Part shown: piece by piece, positions 26,239-34,494 of the stretch
How the letters are laid out: each line of letters starts with the position of its first letter
How positions within the stretch are numbered: the first letter of the stretch is position 1
Assembly (NCBI GenBank): GCA_963699825.1
Contig: CAVOVI010000012.1
Coordinates: forward strand, 15,667 to 79,666
DNA: 64,000 nt
Source of the DNA: SPDF01 sp963699825
GTDB lineage: Bacteria; Gemmatimonadota; Gemmatimonadetes; Gemmatimonadales; GWC2-71-9
Reading direction: 5' to 3'
Notes under the pieces: model-generated
What the model saw: the letters and a program-made list of their open reading frames with translations, nothing else
Told to the model about the DNA's origin: nothing
The model's database searches: none
Program-made: the position numbers and the translations under genes

Positions 26239-26772
26239 TCAGGCCGGAGTCTGCCGCTCTGGAAGCGCCACCCCCTCCAGGAAGAAGGCCGCCAGTTCGG
26301 CCCGACCTCCCAAGCCAGCCTTCTCATACGCCGCCCCGGCATGTTGCCGGACCGTGCGCTCGCTCCGCCCGGTCCGAACCGCGATTTCCTTGTGTCCGTG
26401 CCCCTTGAGCACCAGCAGCGCGACCTCCCGCTCGGACGGGGTCAGGCCCCAGGCCGAGAATTGGGCATCGATCGCAGCCCCCAAGCCGGCGAGTGCCTGC
26501 TCGGCATTGGCTCGCCATGCATCCCGCTCGGCCTGCCGTTCGACCAGGCTCTGTCGGAGGCGCCGGTTGGTGGCTGCCGCGCTCCCCCAACCCCGTCCAA
26601 GCCAGAGCGCTGTGGCCAGGGCGCCGAGGATGAGGGTGACCTCATACACCACATGGAAGGAGAGCCAGCGACTTGGCCGATCCAGTGCCAGGTCGATGAT
26701 TCCTGCCAAGCCGATGACTACCAAGAGGATGGCGACTGTCCGTTTCAGTCGTTCCTCGTCCTGACCTGCCAT
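26239..26772 (-). CDS. Membrane-anchored LuxR-type regulator
   Basis: 177 residues. Two transmembrane helices at the N-terminus (about 12-28 and 40-58) are followed by a coiled-coil linker (RRLRQSLVERQAERDAWRAN) and a C-terminal LuxR helix-turn-helix: LTPSEREVALLVLKGHGHKE, IAVRTGRSERTVRQHAGAAY. There is no receiver or ligand domain, so sensing may be through the membrane part. GGAGGAG precedes the ATG. A pair of 15-base direct repeats lies upstream, shared with the divergent DUF2231 gene. Confidence 0.8.
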   Translation of the reverse strand: MAGQDEERLKRTVAILLVVIGLAGIIDLALDRPSRWLSFHVVYEVTLILGALATALWLGRGWGSAAATNRRLRQSLVERQAERDAWRANAEQALAGLGAAIDAQFSAWGLTPSEREVALLVLKGHGHKEIAVRTGRSERTVRQHAGAAYEKAGLGGRAELAAFFLEGVALPERQTPA

Positions 26773-26783
26773 GGTGGCTCCTC

Positions 26784-26845
26784 CGTCAACTGTCGGATCC
26801 CTGCGCTGACTCTACCGCAAGCACATCATACGTCAATTGTCGGAT
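26784..26845. promoter_or_regulatory. Pair of 15-base direct repeats between LuxR-type and DUF2231 genes
   Basis: CGTCAACTGTCGGAT (26784-26798) and CGTCAATTGTCGGAT (26831-26845) differ at one base and start 47 bases apart. Each centres on (C/T)TG, close to a CAATTG palindrome. They flank the region from which the LuxR-type gene and the DUF2231 gene diverge, so they may be its binding sites (inference). Confidence 0.5.
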
Positions 26846-26902
26846 GGTGCGAGAAGCCCGCACTCTCTAACGTGTCAGCCAACCCAATTCCGGAGGCTGA
26901 CG

Positions 26903-27439
26903 ATGTTGCCCGACCCCCTGCACCCCGCAGTCGTTCACTTTCCCATCGTGCTGATGACATTCCTCCCCCTCGCCGCTCTCGGCGCGCTCTGGGCCGTTCG
27001 CCGCGGGGTGGCTCCCGTTCGGGCCTGGAGCGTTCCCCTGATCCTGGCCGGTGCCCTGACGCTCAGCGCCTGGGCTGCACTCCAGACCGGCCAGGCGCAG
27101 GAGGAGCGTGCCGAGGATATCGTGGGCGAGCAGCGCCTCGAGACGCATGAGGAGGCGGGCGAGCGCTTCCTGGTTCTTTCGGGCATCGTCTTCGCCCTCA
27201 GCGCCGCCGGCCTGCTCCGCGGAGCGACCGGCAAGGGGGCGCGAGCCGTCACTGCCGTCGCTACCCTCGGTCTGCTGGTGGCGGGCTACCAGGTTGGGCA
27301 CACGGGCGGAGCCCTGGTGTACGGTGACAGCACCTCACCCGGAGTGTCTCAGCTTACCGCGGTCGGTCCGGGCGAACGCGGTGAGGGGGGCGAAGTGGGG
27401 GAGCGAAACGCCAAGGCGGGGCGGGGAGATGATGACTAG
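26903..27439 (+). CDS. DUF2231 membrane protein
   Basis: 178 residues. The start MLPDPLHPAVVHFPIVLMTF is the conserved DUF2231 opening (HP-x-VHFP), with CGGAGG upstream. About four transmembrane helices follow, with HEEAGERFLVLSGIVFALSA in the middle and the family HTGGALVYG near the end. The last ~25 residues are Gly/Glu-rich and come from a G-rich repeat-like tract. Role unknown; family members often sit near redox or haem proteins. Confidence 0.82.
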   Translation: MLPDPLHPAVVHFPIVLMTFLPLAALGALWAVRRGVAPVRAWSVPLILAGALTLSAWAALQTGQAQEERAEDIVGEQRLETHEEAGERFLVLSGIVFALSAAGLLRGATGKGARAVTAVATLGLLVAGYQVGHTGGALVYGDSTSPGVSQLTAVGPGERGEGGEVGERNAKAGRGDDD

Positions 27440-27457
27440 CATGGACAGGCGTTGATC

Positions 27458-27482
27458 GGCGCCGGCTCACGCAGCCGGCGCC
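27458..27482. terminator. Hairpin between convergent DUF2231 and DinB genes
   Basis: GGCGCCGGCT and AGCCGGCGCC form a perfect 10-bp stem with a 5-base loop. It covers the last codons of the DinB gene and could end both transcripts, but there is no T-tract on either side. Confidence 0.4.
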
Positions 27483-28012
27483 CACACCCGCTCCGCCTGC
27501 TGGAGGTGGCGGTGCTGGTGCCGGGGCAGCACCGCCAATCCGGCGTAGAGGTTGTACTTCATCCGTGCGTTGAACGGCGACGTCATCGTGATCTTGTCGA
27601 TCGGCAGTCCATCGGCCGATGCGAGGAGGGCGAGCAGGGTACCCTGCCGGCGTTCGAACTCGGCGATCACTTCCTTGGCGGAGGGCGCGCTCGCGGGCAC
27701 GAACGCCGGGCTGGTCTGTACCCTGCCACGCGAATCCGGCCCGGTCATCTTCCACAGTGCCCAGCCGAGAAAGCCCCGGCTGTACTTCTTCGGGGACGAC
27801 TTCTCCCGCCCGGCTTCCTCGATGCCGGCCGTCAGCAGCGGCTCGAACGCCGCCGAGGTGAGGTTGAGGTGTTCGACGCACTCCGAGACCGACCATCGGG
27901 CGGGATCGTTTCGCACGGGCCATCGTTCGGCGGGGAGCGTGTCGCTGAGCCGGTGCAGGCGTGCGGTCGCCTCGCGCAATTCTCCGGCGATTTCCTCGAG
28001 TTGTACGTTCAT
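27467..28012 (-). CDS. DinB/YfiT-family four-helix protein
   Basis: 181 residues. RWSVSECVEHLNLTSAAFEP is the N-terminal DinB block with the first metal-binding His; LPRHQHRHLQQAERVW supplies the C-terminal His pair. DinB-fold proteins bind a divalent metal and include thiol S-transferases such as bacillithiol transferases (family knowledge); the thiol partner here is unknown. The ATG overlaps the stop of the upstream lipoprotein gene. Confidence 0.8.
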   Translation of the reverse strand: MNVQLEEIAGELREATARLHRLSDTLPAERWPVRNDPARWSVSECVEHLNLTSAAFEPLLTAGIEEAGREKSSPKKYSRGFLGWALWKMTGPDSRGRVQTSPAFVPASAPSAKEVIAEFERRQGTLLALLASADGLPIDKITMTSPFNARMKYNLYAGLAVLPRHQHRHLQQAERVWAPAA

Positions 28013-28371
28013 CGTCTCACGATGCCAAGCACCCGCCCGGTGTTGCAGTCGAGCCGGATCAGCTGGTCGTCGCGCATGCCGTAGGCGCCGCTTGGGGCAT
28101 CGTAGTCGCCCAAGCCACTCTCCGACCGCACCAGGACAATATCGACGCCGGTGATCGGGTCCCGCATCGGACTGAGGCAGCCATCGCCGGCGAGCGTGTC
28201 CGCCGGCGCGACCACCTTGGCCGAGTCGAGCGGGACGAAGCGAGGCGGTGCGGTGACCGGGGCTGGCTGTTCTATGACCGATTGCATCCCGCTGCTGCCG
28301 CCGCAGGCGAGAACGAGGAGGGCGACGAGCGTAAGGGACAGGGGTGGTGGATGCACGCCAACGGCCGGCAT
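28009..28371 (-). CDS. Lipoprotein of unknown function
   Basis: 120 residues. The signal is MPAVGVHPPPLSLTLVALLV with lipobox LVLAC-GG, so the mature protein is lipid-anchored. The rest is short and contains two further Cys (GDGCLSP, RLDCNTG) that may form a disulfide. No domain recognised. A longer upstream in-frame reading overlaps the coiled-coil gene and is unlikely. Confidence 0.6.
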   Translation of the reverse strand: MPAVGVHPPPLSLTLVALLVLACGGSSGMQSVIEQPAPVTAPPRFVPLDSAKVVAPADTLAGDGCLSPMRDPITGVDIVLVRSESGLGDYDAPSGAYGMRDDQLIRLDCNTGRVLGIVRR

Positions 28372-28405
28372 CGGTAGCCCTCCGGTTGAGGGGGTCGGGA
28401 TCGGG

Positions 28406-28690
28406 TCAGCTGCTTCCGGGCAGACGCTCCTGTTCGCGCCGCTGCGCCAGGAGACGCTCCGTGAAATCGAGTCGTTCCTGCACCTCCGCCAGTTCGTGTC
28501 GGAGCTGGTCCATCTCGCCCCGGACCGCGTCCAACTCGGCGAGGGCACCGTCCGGCAGGACGCCGGCACGAGCCTTCGCTTCTTCGAGCCTGACCTTGGC
28601 CAGCTTGAGCATGCCGCCCATCACGATGGCGGAAATCGGGATCAGCATCGCCGTGATCGGAATCAGCAGCGCCCACGATTGTCGATCCAT
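28406..28690 (-). CDS. Small membrane coiled-coil protein, copy B
   Basis: 94 residues, intact. A membrane helix near the N-terminus (ALLIPITAMLIPISAIVMGG) is followed by a charged coiled coil: MDQLRHELAEVQERLDFTER then LLAQRREQERLPGSS. The C-terminal 35 residues match copy A closely and copy C (43032) more loosely. The layout is like phage-shock protein B (one helix plus coiled coil), but sequence identity to PspB is not evident. Function unknown. Confidence 0.7.
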   Translation of the reverse strand: MDRQSWALLIPITAMLIPISAIVMGGMLKLAKVRLEEAKARAGVLPDGALAELDAVRGEMDQLRHELAEVQERLDFTERLLAQRREQERLPGSS

Positions 28691-28705
28691 GGCGGCGTCC
28701 TGTCC

Positions 28706-30001
28706 TCAGGGAAATGGGCGGTCGATCGACGGCGACTGCTGCGCGAAGAACCTCGGCCCCGACTCGGTGACGTAGATGCAATCCTCCAGCCGAATTCCGA
28801 ACTCCCCGTAGATGGAAATGTTCGGCTCGTCGCTGAAGCACATCCCCGGCTGGATGATGACGTCGCTCCCCTTCACGAAGTTCGGCGCCTCATGACCGTC
28901 CATCCCGATCCCGTGTCCGGTCCGGTGTGGCAGCCCGGGCAACTGGTAGCCCGGCCCAAAGCCGGCGTCGGTGATCACCTTGCGTGCGGCGGCATCGACG
29001 GAGCCGCAGGTCGCCCCGGGCTGGGCCGCGGCGAAGGCGGCGTCCTGCGCCCGCCGCTCGAGATTCCAGATCTCGGTCTGGCGTGCCGTCGGCGTGCCGT
29101 ACACGGTCGTGCGGGTGATGTCGGACTGGTATCCCTGCACGGCACAGCCGGCGTCGAGCAATACGATGTCACCTTCCTGGAGTTTCTGCGGGCGCGACGT
29201 ACCGTGCGGGAAGGCCGAGGCCTCGCCGAAACCCACCAGCGCCCAGGGCGACGATCCACCCAGCCGGCGCATGGCGGTCGTCATGTTCTCCGAGAGATCG
29301 TACTGGCTCATCCCCGCCTGGAGCGTGGCGAATGCGGCGCCGAACGCGGCGACGGTGATGTCGCTGGCGCGCTGCATCAGCGCCAGTTCGGCCGGTGACT
29401 TGATCGATCGGCAGCCGACCGTGACGGGATCGGCGTTGCGATAGTCCGCTGCCGGGGCCGCCATCTGCACGCCGTTCGAAATGAAGTACCGCGTCTCCGC
29501 CTCCACGGCGACCGTCCCCGTCGCCAGCCCCCGATCCCGCAGGATTCCGGCGATGACCGCATAGGGGCTCTCGTCCTCCTGCCAGACGCGCACCTCGGCG
29601 CCGGCGGGAATCTTCTCGCGCGCCCGCTCCTCCTCGAACCCGGGACAGACGAACGCCATCTCGCCGCGGGCGGGGATGATCCCGACGAACGGCCGTTCCG
29701 ACTGTCCCCACCGCACGTTGGTGAAGTAGGTCATGTTCGTACCGGGTTCCAGCAGGAGGGCTCCCACGCCTTGCTCGGCCATCAACTGGCGTGCGCGGTC
29801 CATCCGCCGGCCCCGCTCGGCAGCCGTGATTGGTTCGACGCCGTCGAGCATCGGTTTCAGGGAGGCGAGCGGTGGCGGGAGATTGCAGGGGTCGGCGCCT
29901 GACATGGCGGTGCTGGCATAGGCGGCGGCATCAGGCCGGCAGGCGGAGCCGGCGATCATCCCGGCCAGAAGCCCGGTGAACTGGCGGCGATCAAGGGACA
30001 T
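28706..30001 (-). CDS. Exported M24 metallopeptidase (Xaa-Pro aminopeptidase-like)
   Basis: 431 residues. The N-terminus DRRQFTGLLAGMIAGSAC looks like a twin-arginine signal with a possible lipobox Cys. The pita-bread domain shows the metal ligands: Asp in LLDAGCAV, Asp in QSDITRTTV, His in HRTGHGIGMDGHEAP, Glu in SDEPNIS and Glu in IRLEDCIY. It would cleave N-terminal residues from Pro-containing peptides in the periplasm. The start was chosen to include the signal; an upstream ATG would add a non-conserved extension. Confidence 0.88.
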   Translation of the reverse strand: MSLDRRQFTGLLAGMIAGSACRPDAAAYASTAMSGADPCNLPPPLASLKPMLDGVEPITAAERGRRMDRARQLMAEQGVGALLLEPGTNMTYFTNVRWGQSERPFVGIIPARGEMAFVCPGFEEERAREKIPAGAEVRVWQEDESPYAVIAGILRDRGLATGTVAVEAETRYFISNGVQMAAPAADYRNADPVTVGCRSIKSPAELALMQRASDITVAAFGAAFATLQAGMSQYDLSENMTTAMRRLGGSSPWALVGFGEASAFPHGTSRPQKLQEGDIVLLDAGCAVQGYQSDITRTTVYGTPTARQTEIWNLERRAQDAAFAAAQPGATCGSVDAAARKVITDAGFGPGYQLPGLPHRTGHGIGMDGHEAPNFVKGSDVIIQPGMCFSDEPNISIYGEFGIRLEDCIYVTESGPRFFAQQSPSIDRPFP

Positions 30002-30148
30002 CGGCCATGGACTCCAGAGAGGGAGGGGAGGGAGGTGGTGCGCTGGCCTCTCTGAGAATACTGCGGGAAGGGGTCGGGGGCGAGTCCCGGAGGACGCCAC
30101 CCGGATCGCGGTGCCCACCCCGGTGTCGGACCGGGGTGGGCGCTCGGG

Positions 30149-30487
30149 TCAGCTGGCCTGGCGGCCCTCGCTCGGTCCCCACCAGTTGTCGGCGCGCCGG
30201 CGCTTGCCGCGGATGTTGGGGACCGAAACGGTGGCGGCTTCGATCACCTCGTCGCCGAACGCGTTCTCCTCGGCCCAGGCCCGCAGCAGTTCGTCGGTCT
30301 CTTCCGGGTCCTGGTCCGGGTTCCTCGGCATGACAGCCCACCGCCTGCCTGCGCGCATCATGTACCACATCTCGGGCTCCGCCTCGGCGTCGCGCCGGGG
30401 GTCGGCCGGGTGCGCTTCGTACGAGACAAAGTGCAGTTCCCGGTCGCGGACGGTGATGTGGCGCTGCTGCGGCTTGTACAGGGACAT
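30149..30487 (-). CDS. Small hypothetical protein
   Basis: 112 residues: ITVRDRELHFVSYEAHPAD, PEMWYMMRAGRRWAVMP, and a basic end NIRGKRRRADNWWGPSEGRQ. It is hydrophilic with no signal peptide. GGGGGAG lies about 5 bases before the ATG, supporting expression. No family recognised. Confidence 0.5.
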   Translation of the reverse strand: MSLYKPQQRHITVRDRELHFVSYEAHPADPRRDAEAEPEMWYMMRAGRRWAVMPRNPDQDPEETDELLRAWAEENAFGDEVIEAATVSVPNIRGKRRRADNWWGPSEGRQAS

Positions 30488-30656
30488 GGACTCCCCCGGC
30501 GAGAGTGGACAGGCGGACCGGAGGCAGAGTCAGGACTTGGAGCCACCACCGGCCACAGAGATCGTGGCGAGTATGGAATCTAACCCGGCAGACGGCAGAT
30601 CGCCGATTCGACCCGCGAACCCGCGGTTTTCTCTGTGCGGAGGTCCTGGCAGCGGT

Positions 30657-30999
30657 TTACGGCTTGGATTGCTTCGGAGGAAGCGACGCGGCGAAGCTGG
30701 CGCCGCGGGTGACCCAGGCGGCGAGTCCCGCCTGGGTGGCGAGCGCGGGAGGATCGACGAAGACCATGCCGGTCATCGGACGGCCGGTGAAGTCCATCGG
30801 GCGCACATGGGGTTGGGTCAGCGCCTCGGCGTAGCCATCGGGGCCGATGCGCACCATCAGCGTGCTGCCGACGATGCCGGCGCACATGTGACCGTTGATC
30901 AGGAAGCAGAGACCGCCGAACATCTTCTTTTCGGAAAGTCCCGGCGTTGCCGACGAGGGCGTCCCGCACACGGGCGCCGAGGGCGTCATCGTACGCCAT
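30657..30999 (-). CDS. TfoX N-terminal-domain protein (frame-broken)
   Basis: About 113 residues after repair. The start MAYDDALGARVRDALVG is in one frame; the rest, SEKKMFGGLCFLINGHMCAG, IVGSTLMVRIGPDGYAEAL and RPMDFTGRPMTGMVFVDPPA, is in another, so one extra base lies near 30950. This is the TfoX_N domain that in Haemophilus/Vibrio belongs to a competence regulator; stand-alone bacterial copies are common and of unknown role. It starts 2 bases after the potassium-channel stop. Confidence 0.75.
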
Positions 31000-31001
31000 G
31001 C

Positions 31002-31337
31002 TCAGGGCCCGATCGGCGCGACGCCGTGGGTTTCCCGGAAGGCGTAGGACACCGCCTCCAGGCCGATAGCAACGATGAGACCGGTCAGGAGCACGCCGAT
31101 CAGCGCGATGAGGATGCCGAGCCATTTCGACTGGTGCTTGGTCGGGTGGAAGTCACCGTATCCGACGGCCGTAGCGGTGATGAACGCAAAATACAATGCG
31201 TCGCTCGGCGCCCACCGCTCCAGCCGTCCTATGTGGAGGCCGATGGCGGCAATGATTCCGACCAGGAGCACGATAAACGGCCAGAGGTGCAGGAGGCGTG
31301 AGAGGTACGTCTTCAGGAAATCGAGCAGCAGGTCCAT
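31002..31337 (-). CDS. Two-helix potassium-channel-like protein
   Basis: 111 residues: a membrane helix (LLHLWPFIVLLVGIIAAIGL), a pore loop with selectivity filter ITATAVGYGDFHP, and a second helix (WLGILIALIGVLLTGLIVAI). TxVGYGD is the K+ channel signature. There is no RCK gating domain. Start MDLLLDFLKTYLSRL was chosen because the longer upstream reading has no domain support and approaches the neighbour. Confidence 0.8.
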   Translation of the reverse strand: MDLLLDFLKTYLSRLLHLWPFIVLLVGIIAAIGLHIGRLERWAPSDALYFAFITATAVGYGDFHPTKHQSKWLGILIALIGVLLTGLIVAIGLEAVSYAFRETHGVAPIGP

Positions 31338-31380
31338 GCGTGGTTCCAGGGAAAGCGGTTGGTGGGACGCGCCCCCGATA

Positions 31381-32551
31381 CTACTCGCGCGGTGGGGGGA
31401 CGGGAAGGGGAGTGGCGAGGGCGTTTCGCTCACGCAGGAACTGGAGCACCTCCCCGATCGGCAAGCGCCTCGACGGTGTGGCCGTTGCCGGTGACGGTGG
31501 TGGCGGCGAAGAGGGCGTTGTCGATCGCCTCCTCGGTGGCCTCGATCACGCCGGCAAAGAGGGAGCTCATGACGTCGTTCCCGAGTTGCGGGGAGACCAG
31601 CCAGGGCTCGCCGGCGGGTCGCCGAACGGCGGAATTGGTCGAGAAGGCGAGCACGTAGTCGCCAGAGCCGTTTCCGGCGGTGGCGCCCGTGCGCCCGAGT
31701 CCGAGCGCGGCTCGCGAGGCGAGACGTTCGAGGTTCCGGTCAGAGAGCGGCGCGTCGGTGGCCACCACGATCATGATCGAGCCGGTCGGGCCCCGGGGAG
31801 CGGTCGCGCCCGACATCCCGTCGCGCCCCAGCAGGCGCCCGACCGGAACGCCCATCAGCATCAGTCCCCCGATGCCGCCGAAATTGGTCTGGACCAGGAC
31901 GCCGACGGTCCAGGTGCTGTCGCCCAGGCGCACCTGGCGCGAGGAGGTGCCGATGCCCCCCTTCCAGCCGAGGGTGGTGGTGCCGGTCCCGGCGCCGACG
32001 CTCCCTTCCGCCACCGGCCCTGATCGCGCGCTCGTCAGCGCGGCGACCACGTCGTCCGCGGTGATGGGGCGCTCTCGTATCGCGTTGAGGTAGGCGTCGT
32101 TCGTCTCGCCGACCACCGGATTGATGGAGCGCACCTCCTCCATCCCCGGTTGCGCAGCAGGTGGGCGGCCATCGCGTCGGCCGCCTTCCAGACGCAGAGC
32201 GTGCAGGTGAGCAGGATTGGCGTCTCGAGCTCGCCGAGCTCGCGCAGCTGGGTGGTGCCGAGGAGTTTGCCGAAGCCGTTGATCACGAACACCGCGGCAG
32301 GTACCCGGTCGCGGTAGACGTTGCCGCCGTGCGGGAGAATGGCGGTGACGCCGGTCCGAATGGAGTCGCCGCGAATCACTGTCGTCTGCCCGACGAGCAC
32401 GCCGGGCACGTCGGTGATGGCGTTGAGTGGCCCGGTGGGGAGGATGCCGGGGGCGACGCCGACGTCCCGTGCGCGGGGTCGGTCCTGCGCCTGCGCCGGG
32501 ACCACGATCAGCAGCCCAAGGACCAGGGAGAGCCATCCCCAGCGGCGCCAT
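31381..32551 (-). CDS. P1-family (DmpA-like) aminopeptidase, three frame breaks
   Basis: About 390 residues after repair. A signal helix (WLSLVLGLLIVVPAQAQ) and RDVGVAPGILPTGPLNAITD, then GVLVGQTTVIRGD form the N-terminal part. EEVRSINPVVGETNDAYLN and the autocleavage region GWKGGIGTSSRQV are typical of P1 (DmpA/BapA) self-processing peptidases. Breaks lie near 32537 (extra base), 32155 (missing) and 31466 (extra); their sum matches the length exactly. The last break restores IGEVLQFLRERNALATPLP and a TAG. Periplasmic; releases N-terminal residues from short peptides. Confidence 0.7.
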
Positions 32552-32666
32552 GGGGAGTCGCCTGCCGCTTGCCTGCTCTGGGACGGTCGTTAGAATCACT
32601 GTCGCTCCTTGTTGTTGGTCACCGGAGTCCACGGCTGCGCCCAAGTCACTCTCAGGAGGTTGTTTC

Positions 32667-33203
32667 ATGAAGCTGTCCCTCATTCCAACGCTCTTGCTGG
32701 CGGCGGCCGCGCCGGCGTGTGCTCCGCCGGCGGCTCCCCCCGCCACCGGCAACGCGGCCGTCGCCGCCGTCACGCCGCGGTACAACGATCTCGCCGGCTG
32801 GCTGGTGCAGACCGTCGAGCAGGTGCCGGAGAGCCTGTACGGCTTCAAGCCGAACCCGGATGTGCGCAGCACGTCCGAATTGATCGGGCATGTCGCCAAC
32901 GCCCACTACCTGTTCTGCTCCGGGGCGATGGGGCAGCCGGAACCCGAGCACCCCGACTTCGAGAAGGTGACCGACAAGGCTGCGCTCCTCGACGGCATGA
33001 AAGCCTCGGTGGCCTACTGTGACACCGCCTACCAGATGTCGGATGCCGACGCGATGCAGGAGACCCAGTTCTTCGGCTCCACGATGACGCGTCTCGCCGT
33101 GCTGGTGTGGAACGCGACTCACGACGGTGAGCACTACGGCAACCTGGTGGTGTACATGCGGGCCAACGGGATGGTGCCCCCGTCGAGCCAGGGCGGGAAC
33201 TGA
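32667..33203 (+). CDS. Exported DinB-family protein (putative lipoprotein)
   Basis: 178 residues. The signal MKLSLIPTLLLAAAAPAC ends in a lipobox-like APAC. The DinB domain has ELIGHVANAHYLFCSGAMG (first His) and WNATHDGEHYGNLVVYMRAN (HDGEHYGN, the His pair). AGGAGG precedes the ATG. An exported DinB protein is unusual compared with cytoplasmic thiol transferases, and the substrate is unknown. Second DinB gene in the window. It diverges from the P1 peptidase gene. Confidence 0.82.
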   Translation: MKLSLIPTLLLAAAAPACAPPAAPPATGNAAVAAVTPRYNDLAGWLVQTVEQVPESLYGFKPNPDVRSTSELIGHVANAHYLFCSGAMGQPEPEHPDFEKVTDKAALLDGMKASVAYCDTAYQMSDADAMQETQFFGSTMTRLAVLVWNATHDGEHYGNLVVYMRANGMVPPSSQGGN

Positions 33204-33222
33204 CAGCACCGTTTCACTGGCT

Positions 33223-33248
33223 GGGAGCGGACCGTGCGGTCCGCTCCC
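33223..33248. terminator. Hairpin between convergent genes
   Basis: GGGAGCGGACC and GGTCCGCTCCC form a perfect 11-bp stem with a GTGC loop between the plus-strand DinB gene and the minus-strand barrel gene. No T-tract follows on either strand, but the position suits a two-way terminator. Confidence 0.5.
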
Positions 33249-33258
33249 GGCACTCTGC

Positions 33259-34158
33259 TCAGCGCTTCCCGCCCCAGAGATGGATCCAGCTCACGACGAA
33301 GGTGTCGAAGTCCGTGCCGGTGCGGGTGGTCACACCGGACGACCAATATGTCTTCAGCGAATTGTGCTTTCCGATCGGGAAGACGAGCACCGCCCCGGCG
33401 CGCGTGTTTTCCTGCGGTGTCGTCGCCGGCCCGCCGTCAGTGCTCGTCGCCCCTCCGCCATAGTACACTCCGCCCACCCCGCCCCAGATTCCGGACCGAA
33501 AAGTGTAGATCACGTTGATCTGGCCGGAAAACAGCGGGTCCTGCGACTGCGTGTGGCCACCGAAGAAGTCAGTGTTCGTGGTGAAGAAGGTGACGGCGCC
33601 CAGGAATTCCAGCGTGAGTCGGCCGGCCTGCTTTGACACGCCGAGCTCCGGCTTGAATGACCACCGGTTGGTGCCGATGTTCACCAGCTTGGCCGGGTCG
33701 TACTGGCCGAGGGGCGCGGTCACCCGGAATCCGGCGCCGACGAGGATATCCTGCTTGTAGGCCGAGTATTGCCGCATCGTCAGGGCGGGGGCGCCGATGA
33801 AGTTGACCGAGATGTGCGCCGTGGGATCGGACAGACCACAGATGTGGCGCGATACCGGGGTGCCGTTGAGGTCGGCGGTGCCGTCGGCGCACGCCCAGCC
33901 GACGGCGGCGTCGGCCTTGCCGGAGAGCCCCCAGAGATCGAGGGCCCGGGCGTAGCCTCCGTTCGGCCCCTGGATGGTGAGGTCGGCGTTGTCGAGGGCG
34001 ACCGCCGCGTCGAACAGCACATTGCCGCTGGAGTAGCCGTAGGCGAGACTCACGAAATTGATACCGACCGGCGTGTTGACGAATGAACGGGGGTCGAGGT
34101 TTTGGCCGACGGCGGGCGTCGCGATGCAGATGGAGGCGAGAAGGAACAGTCGTTTCAT
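33259..34158 (-). CDS. Outer-membrane transporter-like barrel (MetA-pathway, Phenol_MetA_deg family)
   Basis: 299 residues. Signal peptide MKRLFLLASICIATPAVGQ. Alternating beta strands fill the rest, with PVGINFVSLAYGYSSGNVLF near the start (the family opening), GAGFRVTAPLGQYDPAKLVN, NIGTNRWSFKPELGVSKQ and a C-terminal aromatic strand. Family proteins occur near aromatic-degradation genes and are thought to form barrels; here no degradation genes are close. Confidence 0.82.
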   Translation of the reverse strand: MKRLFLLASICIATPAVGQNLDPRSFVNTPVGINFVSLAYGYSSGNVLFDAAVALDNADLTIQGPNGGYARALDLWGLSGKADAAVGWACADGTADLNGTPVSRHICGLSDPTAHISVNFIGAPALTMRQYSAYKQDILVGAGFRVTAPLGQYDPAKLVNIGTNRWSFKPELGVSKQAGRLTLEFLGAVTFFTTNTDFFGGHTQSQDPLFSGQINVIYTFRSGIWGGVGGVYYGGGATSTDGGPATTPQENTRAGAVLVFPIGKHNSLKTYWSSGVTTRTGTDFDTFVVSWIHLWGGKR

Positions 34159-34373
34159 CGTGCCTCGCCTGGAGTCTCGAGGAGCAGCGCGCGGATGACC
34201 GGCAACTGGTGGTCGAATCGGGAACGCAGGATGGCCGCGAGCATCAACCGACCGTTCCTCGGGGTGGAGTCCCAGTCGCGGAAGCGTTCGCGGGAAACTA
34301 CTGCGGCAAGAGCCAGCAGGACACCCCGTTGGAATCGTACGCTGGCTGAGCGCCTTCGTGACCGCGTCCTCAC
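34155..34373 (-). CDS. Possible small basic protein upstream of the barrel gene
   Basis: A 72-codon GTG-started frame: basic N-terminus RTRSRRRSASVRFQRG, a hydrophobic patch VLLALAAVV, then DHQLPVIRALLLETPGEAR. Its TGA overlaps the ATG of the barrel gene (ATGA), as in most real operons here. There is no clear ribosome site, family or signal, so it may be spurious. The remaining bases to the plus-strand pirin gene show nothing else. Confidence 0.3.
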   Translation of the reverse strand: MRTRSRRRSASVRFQRGVLLALAAVVSRERFRDWDSTPRNGRLMLAAILRSRFDHQLPVIRALLLETPGEAR

Positions 34374-34494
34374 CCGAGACGAGGGGACTCCCCAGTTTGC
34401 GCCCCGGCCGGGCCTACCGCCAGGGCTGCGGAACCGCCGGGGGCCTGGCTGTGTATTGTGAGAGAGTTCCACAACCCAGCGCAGGAGTGTCAGT

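Noticed and set aside
33127..33636. Plus-strand frame opposite the outer-membrane barrel gene
   Set aside because: Antisense to the barrel's C-terminal strands; no ribosome site.
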